This document shows positions 1-7,253 of a stretch of DNA of 12,018 nucleotides, piece by piece. Each line of letters begins with the position of its first letter. Position 1 is the stretch's first letter. The notes under the pieces are model-generated. The model made no database searches and was not told where the DNA came from. It was given only the letters and a program-made list of their open reading frames with translations. The DNA is taken from assembly GCA_030625695.1 (NCBI GenBank), contig DAOUQK010000070.1, positions 1 to 12,018 of the forward strand, read 5' to 3'. Position numbers and translations under genes: made by a program. This DNA comes from Paracoccaceae bacterium. GTDB lineage: Bacteria > Pseudomonadota > Alphaproteobacteria > Rhodobacterales > Rhodobacteraceae.

Positions 1-159
1 GCCGCCCTTGACCGGGCCGGCCGCGCGGGCCGCATCGGCGAACATGGAGCTGGCAACAACGGCGCTAACGCCGAGTGCGGCAGCTTTGCCCATGAATTCG
101 CGACGGGTCATTTTGCCGGCCGTCACGCGGGTAGATAGAAAATTAAGTTGGTCTGACAT
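1..159 (-). CDS. ABC transporter substrate-binding protein, N-terminal fragment (Tat-exported, peptide-type), runs off left edge
   Basis: Only the first 53 residues are in the window; the gene continues past base 1. The ATG at 159 has a good Shine-Dalgarno (GGGAGAA, six bases upstream). The N-terminus carries a twin-arginine signal: T-R-R-E-F-M with the arginines at residues 19-20, then a hydrophobic stretch (about 24-38) and an AxA-type cleavage site near residue 46 (ARA before AGPVKGG). Family knowledge: Tat-exported solute-binding proteins of the SBP_bac_5 (oligopeptide/dipeptide/nickel) group in Rhodobacterales start this way, with a mature end rich in GGxxR. The mature domain is absent here, so substrate class is an inference. 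It lies 118 bp downstream of a CocE/NonD hydrolase on the same strand, which fits a peptide or ester uptake locus. Another Tat-exported periplasmic protein is possible. Confidence 0.72.
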   Translation of the reverse strand, partial: MSDQLNFLSTRVTAGKMTRREFMGKAAALGVSAVVASSMFADAARAAGPVKGG

Positions 160-277
160 GTAGTTCTCCCAGTGTTATTGTTGGCGCTTGACGCGCGTTT
201 TATTGATTGATGGGTCAAAGATCGCGCATTTTTCACCATCGGGCAAGCGCTTTTGTACTTCTGAGGGCGGCAAACCC
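160..277. other. Intergenic gap between hydrolase and binding-protein genes
   Basis: This 118-bp stretch holds no supportable gene. Read on the minus strand it contains TTGCCC and TTGACC hexamers, but no convincing -10 box at 16-18 bp from either, so I do not call a promoter. No strong terminator hairpin with a T tract follows the hydrolase stop. The only clear element is the GGGAGAA ribosome site of the binding protein. A separate promoter for the transporter is plausible but is not shown by the sequence. Confidence 0.4.
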
Positions 278-2275
278 CTACATTTGGTCCCGTGCAATTG
301 TGTCCGTCACATCACGTTCATAGATCAGCACGTCACCCTCATAGGCCTCAAGCCGTGCTTTCAGGTGGAAATGCGTGGTATCGGACCACATTTCGCTGAA
401 GGTTTCGGTGCGCAACTGCCAATCCCCCCGCCCGGTTTCCTCGGTCCAGTGGCAGGTGCCGCGCGCGCTTAGCGGATCGTCGGGGTGGATGCTCCAGCGT
501 TCGCGCGCAACAGACCCGTTGATCAGCCCGTGATCGGCATCCTCAGTCTTGCCAAAATCATCCTCGATGATCAGGTGCACTTCGCCAGTTTGATGGTCGA
601 CCTCGTGTCGACGGACATGGGCCGGGGCGCGCAATTCGAGCATTTTCCAAGGGTCATCTGCTTCGGGCTCGGGAAATACCCATTCGTCGCCTTTGGCCGT
701 GTCGCGTACCGGCAGATCAAGTGTGCCGCCCGTCAAGGTCAGTTCTGCCGTTTCCGGCGATGGCCAGATCAGCGGCCAATACGCGGATGAAATCGCCACC
801 CGAATGTGATGCCCCGCAGGCACCCGGTAAGCGATGTGATCAAGGGTCAGGGCAATGTCATACACCTGTCCGGGGCGCAGTGGCGTCGGGTTGGCCGGGT
901 CATCACGGTGGCTCAGGTTCAAAACACCATAGGTGATCCTTGTCGATGCCCCGTCCGGGTGGATATGATTAAGCCGCACGGCAATCTGCGCCTGTGGCTT
1001 GTCCGAGCTGATCTTAAGGCGCACCTGCGGCGCCCCGACGATGTCGATGTCCGCCGCCAGTGCGGGGCCATCAACACATAACGAAAAGGCATCATCGCCG
1101 CGCTGATCCCCCGGCATTTCCGGCCCCAGCCAGATGGCGCAATATTCCCCTGCCGCAGCCCCGCAATGATGTGGCGAGCGCAAGCGCGCGTTCAACGGTC
1201 CAGCCTCGGGTGTCAGCCCTGTGTCACTCAGGTGAAACTGTTGAACCGGTAAATGCGATGTGGCCCCCTTGGGCTCAGAAATCCACGTTCCGGGCCGTTC
1301 TGCGTACCATGTGGCCGGGCGCACCCCGTCCATCACATACGCCCGGTAATCCGGGTCATTTTCCACCCCGGTCTCGATGCCTTTCAGCCAGTGATCCCAC
1401 CAGCGAAGCGCCTCTTGCAAAAAGCCGATGCGTGGTTCTGGTACTGCAAAATGCGGATACTTATGCACCCAGGGCCCGGCAATGCCTTTGGCGGGTGCAT
1501 CCAGATTTTCAACAATTGCCGGAATCGCATTCTTATAGGCATCACCCCAGCCCCCAACCGCCAGAACCGCCGCCTTGATGGCACTGAAATCCTCGCAGAT
1601 CGAACCATGTTGCCAGTATTCATCACGCCGCTGATGACGCAGCCAGAGGGAGGCCAAAAACGGCTCATTCTCCAGCCGTTCCAACCACATCTCGCGCCAG
1701 TCATCACGCAAGACAGGGTCCGGCGCGCGACTGGAATAGGCCCACATGGTTGCCCCCCAACCAAGGTTTTCGTTCAGCAAACAGCCGCCCTTATAGTGGA
1801 TATCATCCGCGTACCGGTCCACGGTCGAACACAGGGTAATTACCGCCTTCAAAGGGTCCGGTGCCATCGCCGCCACCTGCAAGCCGTTGAACCCACCCCA
1901 GCTTATGCCCATCATCCCAACCGACCCGTTGCACCAATCTTGCGTCGCCAACCAATTGATCGCCTCAACCGCGTCGTCCAGTTCCTGTTGGGTGTATTCA
2001 TCCTCCATCACCCCGTGGCTGTCGCCATTGCCGCGAACATCCAGACGAACACAGGCATACCCCCGCCGGGCAAAATACGGATGCGTAAGTGCGTCGCGCG
2101 CGCAAGTTCCGTCGCGCTTGCGGTACGGCAGGTATTCCAGGATCACCGGCACCGGATCGTCGCCGGCATCCACGGGTCGCCAGACCCGCGCCGACAGGCG
2201 GGTGCCATCCGCCATAATCAGGCCCATATCGGGCAATTCTTCGATTTCGCGCAGGGTGTTTTGTATTTGTTTCAT
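278..2275 (-). CDS. CocE/NonD family serine hydrolase (X-Pro dipeptidyl-peptidase S15 fold)
   Basis: A 665-residue cytoplasmic alpha/beta hydrolase with no signal peptide. Numbered from the ATG at 2275, the nucleophile elbow G-I-S-W-G-G places the catalytic serine at about 125, the aspartate in GGWGDAY at about 245 and the histidine in GPWVH at about 271. This order and spacing match cocaine esterase and S15 peptidases (Ser117, Asp259, His287 in CocE). The N-terminal part carries the usual DGTRLSARVW and RLDVRGNGDS segments. The C-terminal third (from about residue 345) looks like the jelly-roll PepX_C domain. Substrates in the family range from X-Pro peptides and beta-lactam esters to cocaine, so the real substrate is unknown. 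A TTG at 2296 would add seven residues (MNRTVQS), but neither start has a strong ribosome site; ATG gives the more natural N-terminus. It follows the glycerate kinase by 32 bp (12 bp if TTG is used). Confidence 0.9.
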   Translation of the reverse strand: MKQIQNTLREIEELPDMGLIMADGTRLSARVWRPVDAGDDPVPVILEYLPYRKRDGTCARDALTHPYFARRGYACVRLDVRGNGDSHGVMEDEYTQQELDDAVEAINWLATQDWCNGSVGMMGISWGGFNGLQVAAMAPDPLKAVITLCSTVDRYADDIHYKGGCLLNENLGWGATMWAYSSRAPDPVLRDDWREMWLERLENEPFLASLWLRHQRRDEYWQHGSICEDFSAIKAAVLAVGGWGDAYKNAIPAIVENLDAPAKGIAGPWVHKYPHFAVPEPRIGFLQEALRWWDHWLKGIETGVENDPDYRAYVMDGVRPATWYAERPGTWISEPKGATSHLPVQQFHLSDTGLTPEAGPLNARLRSPHHCGAAAGEYCAIWLGPEMPGDQRGDDAFSLCVDGPALAADIDIVGAPQVRLKISSDKPQAQIAVRLNHIHPDGASTRITYGVLNLSHRDDPANPTPLRPGQVYDIALTLDHIAYRVPAGHHIRVAISSAYWPLIWPSPETAELTLTGGTLDLPVRDTAKGDEWVFPEPEADDPWKMLELRAPAHVRRHEVDHQTGEVHLIIEDDFGKTEDADHGLINGSVARERWSIHPDDPLSARGTCHWTEETGRGDWQLRTETFSEMWSDTTHFHLKARLEAYEGDVLIYERDVTDTIARDQM

Positions 2276-2307
2276 AGATTGGACTGTTCGGTTCAACGCT
2301 CAAACAG

Positions 2308-3420
2308 TCAAGCCCGAACTGCCACCAATAAATCCATCACGTTGGTCCCGGTCGGTCCGGTGCGCAACAATGCAGCCTTTTGCTCCAGATAGGTCCCACT
2401 ATCGGCACGTTCCAGCGCCTCTGCGGCGCCCGGGCCCCAGGTTGCCGCGTCAATCACACCGCCCGCCGCATCCGTTGGCCCGTCTGATCCGTCCGTGCCT
2501 GCAACCACCACGGTAAGCCCCTCAATCCCGGCCACTTCGCGTGCCAGGGCCAGTGCCAATGCCTGATTGCGCCCACCACGCCCCGGATTGGGCGGCAGCA
2601 CAACCGTCGGCTCTCCGCCAAAGATCAACACGCCTTTGCCCATGCCCTTGATACGGCCCCCAATTGCCGGGGCCAGTACCTCAAGATCCGCATGCAAGAC
2701 TTCTTCGTTTGCCAGAACCGTCAGCCCCTGTGCCATTGCCGCCTTTTCCGCCGCATTCCGCGCCGTGGTGTTGGAACTGACAATCGTCGCCTCATAGGTA
2801 AATTCATGCGGCTTAGGTGCAAGACCTATACCTGACCCGATAACTGCCAGATCATCGCCGGGGACATCCGAAATAGCCAGCACCTGAACCGAACCGCCCC
2901 GGAAATGCCCCAACAGCCCACCACCCTTGATCCGCGACACAAGGCGGCGCTGAACATTCATGGCACCTATGTCCAGTCCCTGCGCCAGCAACCTCTGGTT
3001 CAACGCCTGCAAATCCTCCAGCGACTTTCCGGCCACCAAATCCTCGGCCAACGACGAAGCCCCGCCTGACACCAGCAGCAGCAGATCAGACCCCGCCGCC
3101 ATCCCGGCAACTGTTTGCCGCAGCTTCTGTCCTGCGCCAAGTGACCGCGTATCCGGCACCGGATGCGCCGCTTCAATCAGATGCACATAGGGCGGCAACC
3201 CCTCGCCGTGCCCGTCCTTGGTGACTACCAATGCGGGCCGCTCGCCAAAATGATCCAAAGCCGCCCGCATCATTGATCCTGCCGCCTTGCCCACGGCAAT
3301 AATCTGATCGGGTTTGCCTGACTTACCAGTCTTCAGGGCCTGTTCGGTGGCCGCATAACCGCCCACCGCCGCAACCCCGGCCTGCCAAATTTCAAGTGCC
3401 AATTGCCGCCGATCCATCAT
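2308..3420 (-). CDS. Class II glycerate 2-kinase (DUF4147/MOFRL family)
   Basis: A 370-residue protein of the GckA/TtuD type, which phosphorylates D-glycerate at the 2-position using ATP, feeding glycerate from tartrate, glyoxylate or serine metabolism into glycolysis. Visible motifs are VGKAAG (43-48, with the conserved lysine at 45), SGGASSL (118-124), SDVPGDDLAVIGSG (184-197), GGEPTV (268-273) and GRGGRNQ (280-286). The C-terminal MOFRL hallmarks are GTDGSDGPTDAAGG (308-321) and GPTGTNVMD (355-363). At 370 residues it is somewhat shorter than the roughly 400-430 usual for the family, but both domains look intact. The start overlaps the dtd stop as ATGA. There are two adjacent ATGs (3420 and 3417); the GGAG inside the end of dtd is two bases from the first and five from the second, so translation may begin at 3417. 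The overlap implies translational coupling to dtd. The substrate is inferred from the family. Confidence 0.88.
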   Translation of the reverse strand: MMDRRQLALEIWQAGVAAVGGYAATEQALKTGKSGKPDQIIAVGKAAGSMMRAALDHFGERPALVVTKDGHGEGLPPYVHLIEAAHPVPDTRSLGAGQKLRQTVAGMAAGSDLLLLVSGGASSLAEDLVAGKSLEDLQALNQRLLAQGLDIGAMNVQRRLVSRIKGGGLLGHFRGGSVQVLAISDVPGDDLAVIGSGIGLAPKPHEFTYEATIVSSNTTARNAAEKAAMAQGLTVLANEEVLHADLEVLAPAIGGRIKGMGKGVLIFGGEPTVVLPPNPGRGGRNQALALALAREVAGIEGLTVVVAGTDGSDGPTDAAGGVIDAATWGPGAAEALERADSGTYLEQKAALLRTGPTGTNVMDLLVAVRA

Positions 3421-3854
3421 ATCTCCATCCAGATTGTCACCGGGCCGTCATTGACCAGTTCCACGTCCATATCCGCGCCAAACCGGCCTGTTTCCACCGG
3501 CACGCCCAATCCACCCAATGCGCGCGCAAAATACTCATAAAGCATCTCGCCCTCAGTCGGCGGTGCAGCGGCCGAAAATCCGGGCCGGTTGCCGCGTGAC
3601 GTATCCGCCGCCAGTGTGAACTGACTTACCACCAAAGCAGCGCCACCGGTATCAAGCACCGAGCGGTTCATCTTACCCGCCTCGTCCTTGAATATCCGCA
3701 ACTTGGAAATCTTGGCCGCCAGCGTGTTGGCTTGTGTCTCACTGTCGCCTTGCATCGCACAGACCAGCACCAGCAACCCGGCGTCAATCTGGCCCAGCAC
3801 CTGACCCTCAACCGTGACGCTTGCCCGGCTAACCCTTTGAATAAGCGCGCGCAT
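3417..3854 (-). CDS. dtd: D-aminoacyl-tRNA deacylase
   Basis: A 145-residue protein of normal family length. It hydrolyses D-amino acids wrongly attached to tRNA (D-Tyr-tRNA and others) and also glycyl-tRNA(Ala), which protects translation in the cytoplasm. The signature motifs are all present: MRALIQRVSRASV at the N-terminus, SQFTLAAD at 77-84, GNRPGFS near 88-94, and the Gly-cisPro loop NDGPVT at 135-140, which forms the chirality filter of the dimer. It begins 4 bp after the nitroreductase stop and its TGA overlaps the glycerate-kinase ATG, so it sits in the middle of a compact operon. The ribosome site before its ATG is weak (AAAGG, close to the start), consistent with coupling to the upstream gene. 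Confidence 0.97.
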   Translation of the reverse strand: MRALIQRVSRASVTVEGQVLGQIDAGLLVLVCAMQGDSETQANTLAAKISKLRIFKDEAGKMNRSVLDTGGAALVVSQFTLAADTSRGNRPGFSAAAPPTEGEMLYEYFARALGGLGVPVETGRFGADMDVELVNDGPVTIWMEI

Positions 3855-3858
3855 GCCT

Positions 3859-4533
3859 TTAACCCCGCCAGTCTACAAAACTATCCAAACCGGCGCGATC
3901 GGTGCGAAACCCGTTGGCCGGGTGATCCATGTCGGCGTAACCAAACGATATGCCACACAGGATCAACTGACCCTCGGGAATATCGAAATACCTGTGCAGA
4001 AACGGCCCATAAGACGCGACCGCCGCGAGGGCAATACTGGCCACCCCATGCGCCTGCGCCGCAATTGTGAACCCGGATATGAACCCGCCGCAATCCAGCG
4101 CGCCATAAGCCCCCAAATCGGCCGGCGACGAAAGGATCGCGCAGTGTGGTGCGCCAAACAGGTCAAAGTTATGCATCATCTGGCGGGCTGATCCGTCCCT
4201 GTCGCCTTTTTCCACCCCAACCGCATCGTACAATTGCCAGCCACAAGTGCGCCGCCGCTCTTTATAAACCCCGTCATACCTGGCGGGAAACGCCATATCT
4301 GACTTGGGCGCGCCGGTGGCGACCTCTTGTTGCAAGGCCGCACGAAACCGTGTCGTTTCATCGCCGCTGACCAGAGTGATGTTCCAGGGTTGCGCATTGC
4401 ACCACGACGGCACCTTTTGCGCCGTGCCGATGATCGCCTCTATGTCAGCCCGCGGCACCGGCTCGGGGCGAAAACCCCGACAGGAAAAGCGGCTGGAAAA
4501 CAGGGTGTCCAAAGCTTCGGGTGTTACGCTCAT
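3859..4533 (-). CDS. Nitroreductase family flavoprotein
   Basis: A 224-residue FMN-dependent oxidoreductase of the nitroreductase superfamily, which uses NAD(P)H to reduce nitroaromatics, quinones or enones; the natural substrate cannot be read from sequence. Seen directly: the phosphate-binding N-terminus with SSRFSCRGFRPEPVP (13-27) in place of the usual RRSxRxF, the FMN-contact segment PSWCNAQPWN (42-51), and a C-terminal G-I-S-F-G-Y-A motif with a downstream basic residue. I place the start at 4533, not at the in-frame ATG at 4605. GGAGA lies five bases before 4533, and the 24 extra residues would be encoded partly inside an inverted-repeat element and resemble no family N-terminus. It is the first gene of the run nitroreductase-dtd-glycerate kinase-hydrolase; the link between these functions is unclear and may be only co-transcription. 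Confidence 0.88.
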   Translation of the reverse strand: MSVTPEALDTLFSSRFSCRGFRPEPVPRADIEAIIGTAQKVPSWCNAQPWNITLVSGDETTRFRAALQQEVATGAPKSDMAFPARYDGVYKERRRTCGWQLYDAVGVEKGDRDGSARQMMHNFDLFGAPHCAILSSPADLGAYGALDCGGFISGFTIAAQAHGVASIALAAVASYGPFLHRYFDIPEGQLILCGISFGYADMDHPANGFRTDRAGLDSFVDWRG

Positions 4534-4537
4534 CAGG

Positions 4538-4542
4538 TCTCC
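4538..4542 (-). promoter_or_regulatory. Ribosome binding site fixing the nitroreductase start
   Basis: On the minus strand GGAGA is followed by four bases (CCTG) and then ATG at 4533. No comparable site precedes the upstream in-frame ATG at 4605, which falls within the left repeat arm. This decides the shorter start. Confidence 0.75.
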
Positions 4543-4586
4543 AATCCAGAAAATTCCATTGCCGGGTTCATTGATCGGTCGGCAAA

Positions 4587-4662
4587 CCGTAGGATGGGTT
4601 TTCAACCCATCATCCTGCCAGATAATACAACGCGGGTGATGGGTTGAAAACCCATCCTACGG
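4587..4662. repeat. Pair of inverted REP elements (BIME-like), 26-bp perfect inverted repeat
   Basis: Bases 4587-4612 and 4637-4662 are exact reverse complements (26 of 26), separated by 24 bp. Each arm is itself a small hairpin: GTAG at 4589-4592, then the stem GATGGGTT (4593-4600), loop TTC, and stem AACCCATC (4604-4611). The right arm carries the same unit on the opposite strand (stem 4638-4645 and 4649-4656, CTAC at 4657-4660). A GTAG tetranucleotide at the foot of a short palindrome is the known hallmark of REP sequences mobilised by RAYT (TnpA-REP) transposases, and two facing REPs form a BIME. In a minus-strand transcript it could fold as one long stem or two small ones, after the zinc-ribbon gene and before the nitroreductase. 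Only three U's follow, so it is a poor intrinsic terminator but could stabilise the mRNA 3' end. Confidence 0.85.
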
Positions 4663-4687
4663 ATTTTCTCAGAAGTCAGTTGTCATT

Positions 4688-5779
4688 TTACTGATTTGTT
4701 GCAATAAGATAGCCTATACCAGCCGCTACTAACACGCCCACAACCACGGCAAAGGCAATCTTGATTACCGACCATGGCCGTTCACCCTGAACCCGGCCAG
4801 AGCGTCCGTTGATCACAAAGCGATATGTCTCGCCCCGGTACTTATAGGCGGCCAGCCAGACCGGCAGCAAGATATGTTTGAATGTGACATTTGAGACATC
4901 CGTATCAATGTCATGAATACGCTGACGGTCGCCGCCGATGTCAAACCGCACGTCCCGTTCTATCACCCGCGCCATATGTTGGCGTGCCTGAGCGTAGCCA
5001 TCTGCCAGTTCGACAGTATAGGCTTCGGCCCGGAACCCGGCCAGATATTGCGGCTGATACGGCTCAAGTGCAGCCAAATCCCAAGGTTCCAACGCATCGG
5101 TATACTTCTTTGGCAGGCTTTTTGAGGCCAGCACCAGCACATCATCAAAAAACCGCGCAACCCGCCCCCTGGCCGAGCGCCAACGGATCTTGGACACCCG
5201 TTCCTGAACCGACTTTCCGCCCCGCGTCACGGTTCGCGTTTCGTAATATTCTGTACCGCGTTCACCGGTGTATTGCGATTTGGTATCGGCATCAAAAGTC
5301 CAATAGGGCACGTAAATCCCTTGCATTTTCCGCCCCTTACGGGCGTATAGGCGCAAACCATTGGGCGCGAACCACAGCGTACCCAGCCAGTCAGCCATGG
5401 CCTTGTGGGCGGCGCGTTCTTCGATACTGAACGGCAGAACACCGCGTGGCTTGATATGTCGGCTTGTGCCGGTATCGGTCACAATCGGCGTGGCGCAAAA
5501 CGGGCATTCGGCGGCATGGGTGTTGGGGTCAAACTCAACCTGAGCCGCGCAATTGGGACAGCTTGAAACGCGGGTCTCGTTCATCTCATCGTCCGGCAAT
5601 TGATCGGCGCTGGCGGCGTTGAAATCCAGCTCTTTCAGGCTGGCACCTTTCCACGGACCCGCCGAGACCGTTTCGGTATGACCGCAATGATCACAGCTAA
5701 GGGTGCCCTTGGTCGGATCAAAACGATAATCGCTGCCGCATTGATCGCAAGGAAAGCGGTGTTCCTGAGTTTCGGTCAT
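4688..5779 (-). CDS. YdjG-like membrane-anchored double zinc-ribbon protein
   Basis: A 363-residue protein with two CxxC...CxxC zinc ribbons at the N-terminus: cysteines 11, 14, 29, 32 and 74, 77, 92, 95. A basic central region of about 220 residues follows (PYWTFDADT, RFFDDVLV, LLPVWLAAYKYRGETYRFVINGRSGRVQGERPWS). A single C-terminal transmembrane helix lies at about 338-359, followed by the tail ATNQ. Homologues are often mis-named 'primosomal protein N'' or 'TFIIB zinc ribbon', but no helicase motif is present. The architecture matches YdjG of the Bacillus subtilis ydjFGHI operon, which also encodes an SPFH-type protein (YdjI) and a PspA paralogue (YdjF) and acts at the membrane. An SPFH protein is likewise encoded nearby here, two genes upstream in reading order. 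The ribosome site AAGGAAA lies seven bases before the ATG. Function is inferred: a tail-anchored platform at the cytoplasmic membrane. Confidence 0.82.
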   Translation of the reverse strand: MTETQEHRFPCDQCGSDYRFDPTKGTLSCDHCGHTETVSAGPWKGASLKELDFNAASADQLPDDEMNETRVSSCPNCAAQVEFDPNTHAAECPFCATPIVTDTGTSRHIKPRGVLPFSIEERAAHKAMADWLGTLWFAPNGLRLYARKGRKMQGIYVPYWTFDADTKSQYTGERGTEYYETRTVTRGGKSVQERVSKIRWRSARGRVARFFDDVLVLASKSLPKKYTDALEPWDLAALEPYQPQYLAGFRAEAYTVELADGYAQARQHMARVIERDVRFDIGGDRQRIHDIDTDVSNVTFKHILLPVWLAAYKYRGETYRFVINGRSGRVQGERPWSVIKIAFAVVVGVLVAAGIGYLIATNQ

Positions 5780-5864
5780 TCTGGGCTTTCCTTAATCCGG
5801 CTGCTAACGCACACGCGCCCACAATGAATTGCCGGAATGCCAGATTCAATGCCTGACACTAATT

Positions 5865-7154
5865 TTAAGTCTCGCTAACGAACACCCGTTCAAGAATTTC
5901 CAACGTAGTTTCAATCTCGCCGGCGCTGATATTCAGCGGCGGGGCAAACCGCCAGACAGAATGCGGCCCGCCGACTTTGTTAAGGTTAAGCCCAAGCGCA
6001 TAGGCGCGCTTGGTAAGCCTTTCGATCAACGCGTGACCGGGGGTTTTATCGCCCTCACCGGTAATGATCTCGACGCCCAGCAAAAGGCCATGACCGCGAA
6101 TATCGCCAATCACCGGATGGCGGCTTTGCAGGTCAGCCAGACTGGCCAACAGTCGGGTGCCGGTTTCATCTGCCTTTGCCGCCAGACCTTCGCTCTCAAT
6201 CACGTTCAGCACAGCCAGACCTACCGCTGCGGTCAACGGATCAGAGGCGTGCGAGGTATAATGCGAAAACCCAAGGGCGGCGGAACGATCAGCAATATCA
6301 TCCGAGGTGATAACCGCCGAAAGCGGCAAGCCGCCGCCCAATGTCTTGGACAGAGTCAGGATATCGGGCACCACACCTTCATGGTCAAATCCGAACATCC
6401 TCCCCGTGCGCCCCAACCCGGTCTGAGATTCGTCAAAGATCAGCAAAATTCCCCGCTCGCGGCACTTCTCCTTAACCCGGGCCAAATATCCGTCAGGGGG
6501 CACAATGATACCGCCGGCACTTTGTATCGGCTCGATGATCATCGCTGCGGGGTTGGCGCTGGCACTGGCGTCAACCATCTCGAACCCCAGATCAAGACAG
6601 GCCATACCGCAAGTATCGGGCGACTTGCGCATGGGGCAACGGTAACAATTGGGGGCCGGTATCGCCAGCGCGCCGGGTACGGTTGGGCCGTACCCACGCC
6701 GACCGTGGGCATAGGTGGCCGCCGATGCACCTGACGTGGTGCCATGCCAGGACCCGGTCAAGGCGATGATTTCATGCCGCCCGGTGACAATCTTTGCCAG
6801 CCGGATTGCCGCTTCGTTGGCCTCGCCGCCGGTATTGAGGAATTGCACCCGGTTCAGCGGGTCAGGCAACAGCGCGACAAGCCGTTCGGCCAGATCAACC
6901 ACATCGCGTGACACCATAGTACTGTCCAGATGCAGCACACGAGAGGCCGCATCAACCATGGCGGCGGTGATGGCGGGATGATTGTGGCCAATGGTGGCGC
7001 ACATCTGCCCGGATGAAAAATCAAGGATCGACCGCCCGTCTTCGGTGTAAAGCCAGCTGCCTTCGGCCCGGGCGATCAAATCGGGCGCAAAATCCCGACC
7101 GTAGCGCAGCAAATGCCGGGCATAATTCGGGCTGGTGTTTTGTGTGTCAGACAT
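5865..7154 (-). CDS. Class III PLP aminotransferase, 2,2-dialkylglycine decarboxylase-like
   Basis: A 429-residue fold-type I PLP enzyme. The PLP lysine is K270 in LTLSKTLGGG; D241 in FDESQTG binds the pyridine nitrogen and Q244 follows. Compared from memory with Burkholderia DgdA, active-site positions align with a constant offset of two: Q50 (GQMCA), W136 (GSWHG), D241, Q244, K270, and S301 in place of T303. R402 in VWRFAPPL corresponds to R406, the substrate carboxylate-binding arginine. DgdA decarboxylates dialkylglycines such as 2-aminoisobutyrate and transfers the amino group to pyruvate, so a decarboxylating or amino-transferring role is likely; the true substrate is unknown. Unlike DgdA it has a four-cysteine insert at 170-186 (C170, C173, C182, C186). 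It sits between the SPFH and zinc-ribbon genes with 98-bp and 85-bp gaps, looser than the rest, so it may be a later insertion or have its own promoter. Confidence 0.87.
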   Translation of the reverse strand: MSDTQNTSPNYARHLLRYGRDFAPDLIARAEGSWLYTEDGRSILDFSSGQMCATIGHNHPAITAAMVDAASRVLHLDSTMVSRDVVDLAERLVALLPDPLNRVQFLNTGGEANEAAIRLAKIVTGRHEIIALTGSWHGTTSGASAATYAHGRRGYGPTVPGALAIPAPNCYRCPMRKSPDTCGMACLDLGFEMVDASASANPAAMIIEPIQSAGGIIVPPDGYLARVKEKCRERGILLIFDESQTGLGRTGRMFGFDHEGVVPDILTLSKTLGGGLPLSAVITSDDIADRSAALGFSHYTSHASDPLTAAVGLAVLNVIESEGLAAKADETGTRLLASLADLQSRHPVIGDIRGHGLLLGVEIITGEGDKTPGHALIERLTKRAYALGLNLNKVGGPHSVWRFAPPLNISAGEIETTLEILERVFVSET

Positions 7155-7217
7155 GTCTTGGCTTTCCCGTCGTTCCCCGTTCGCAAAATCGGGGCAGACG
7201 GCAAATGATTCTGTAAT

Positions 7218-7243
7218 AAAACCGTCAAATCTTATGACGTTTT
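7218..7243 (-). terminator. Weak hairpin after the SPFH gene, possible terminator
   Basis: On the minus strand AAAACGTCA and TGACG-G-TTTT pair around a 7-base loop, giving nine pairs with one bulged G, followed by ATTA. It begins about ten bases after the SPFH stop. The stem is short and A/T-rich, so termination would be partial at best. The TTGACG inside it (7223-7228) also resembles a -35 box, but I see no matching -10 element at normal spacing. Confidence 0.3.
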
Positions 7244-7253
7244 TACGCCTGGA

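Noticed and set aside
160..277. Promoter for the substrate-binding protein
   Set aside because: TTGACC and TTGCCC hexamers exist, but no acceptable -10 box is found at 16-18 bp spacing.
1253..2392. 379-codon plus-strand open frame
   Set aside because: It is antisense to the CocE-type hydrolase, encodes no recognisable motif and has low-complexity Arg/Pro/His-rich composition, as expected for a shadow of a high-G+C gene.
4587..4662. Strong rho-independent terminator or insertion-sequence ends
   Set aside because: Only three U's follow the stem in the minus-strand transcript, and no transposase or target duplication is seen; the GTAG-hairpin architecture fits a REP pair better.
4688..5779. 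Naming the zinc-ribbon protein a primosomal protein N' or helicase
   Set aside because: No Walker A, DEAH or other helicase motif is present; only zinc ribbons and a membrane anchor are seen. The name arises from zinc-ribbon similarity.
5829..6734. 301-codon plus-strand open frame
   Set aside because: It lies entirely opposite the PLP enzyme whose active-site residues are all intact; no ribosome site or family resemblance was seen.
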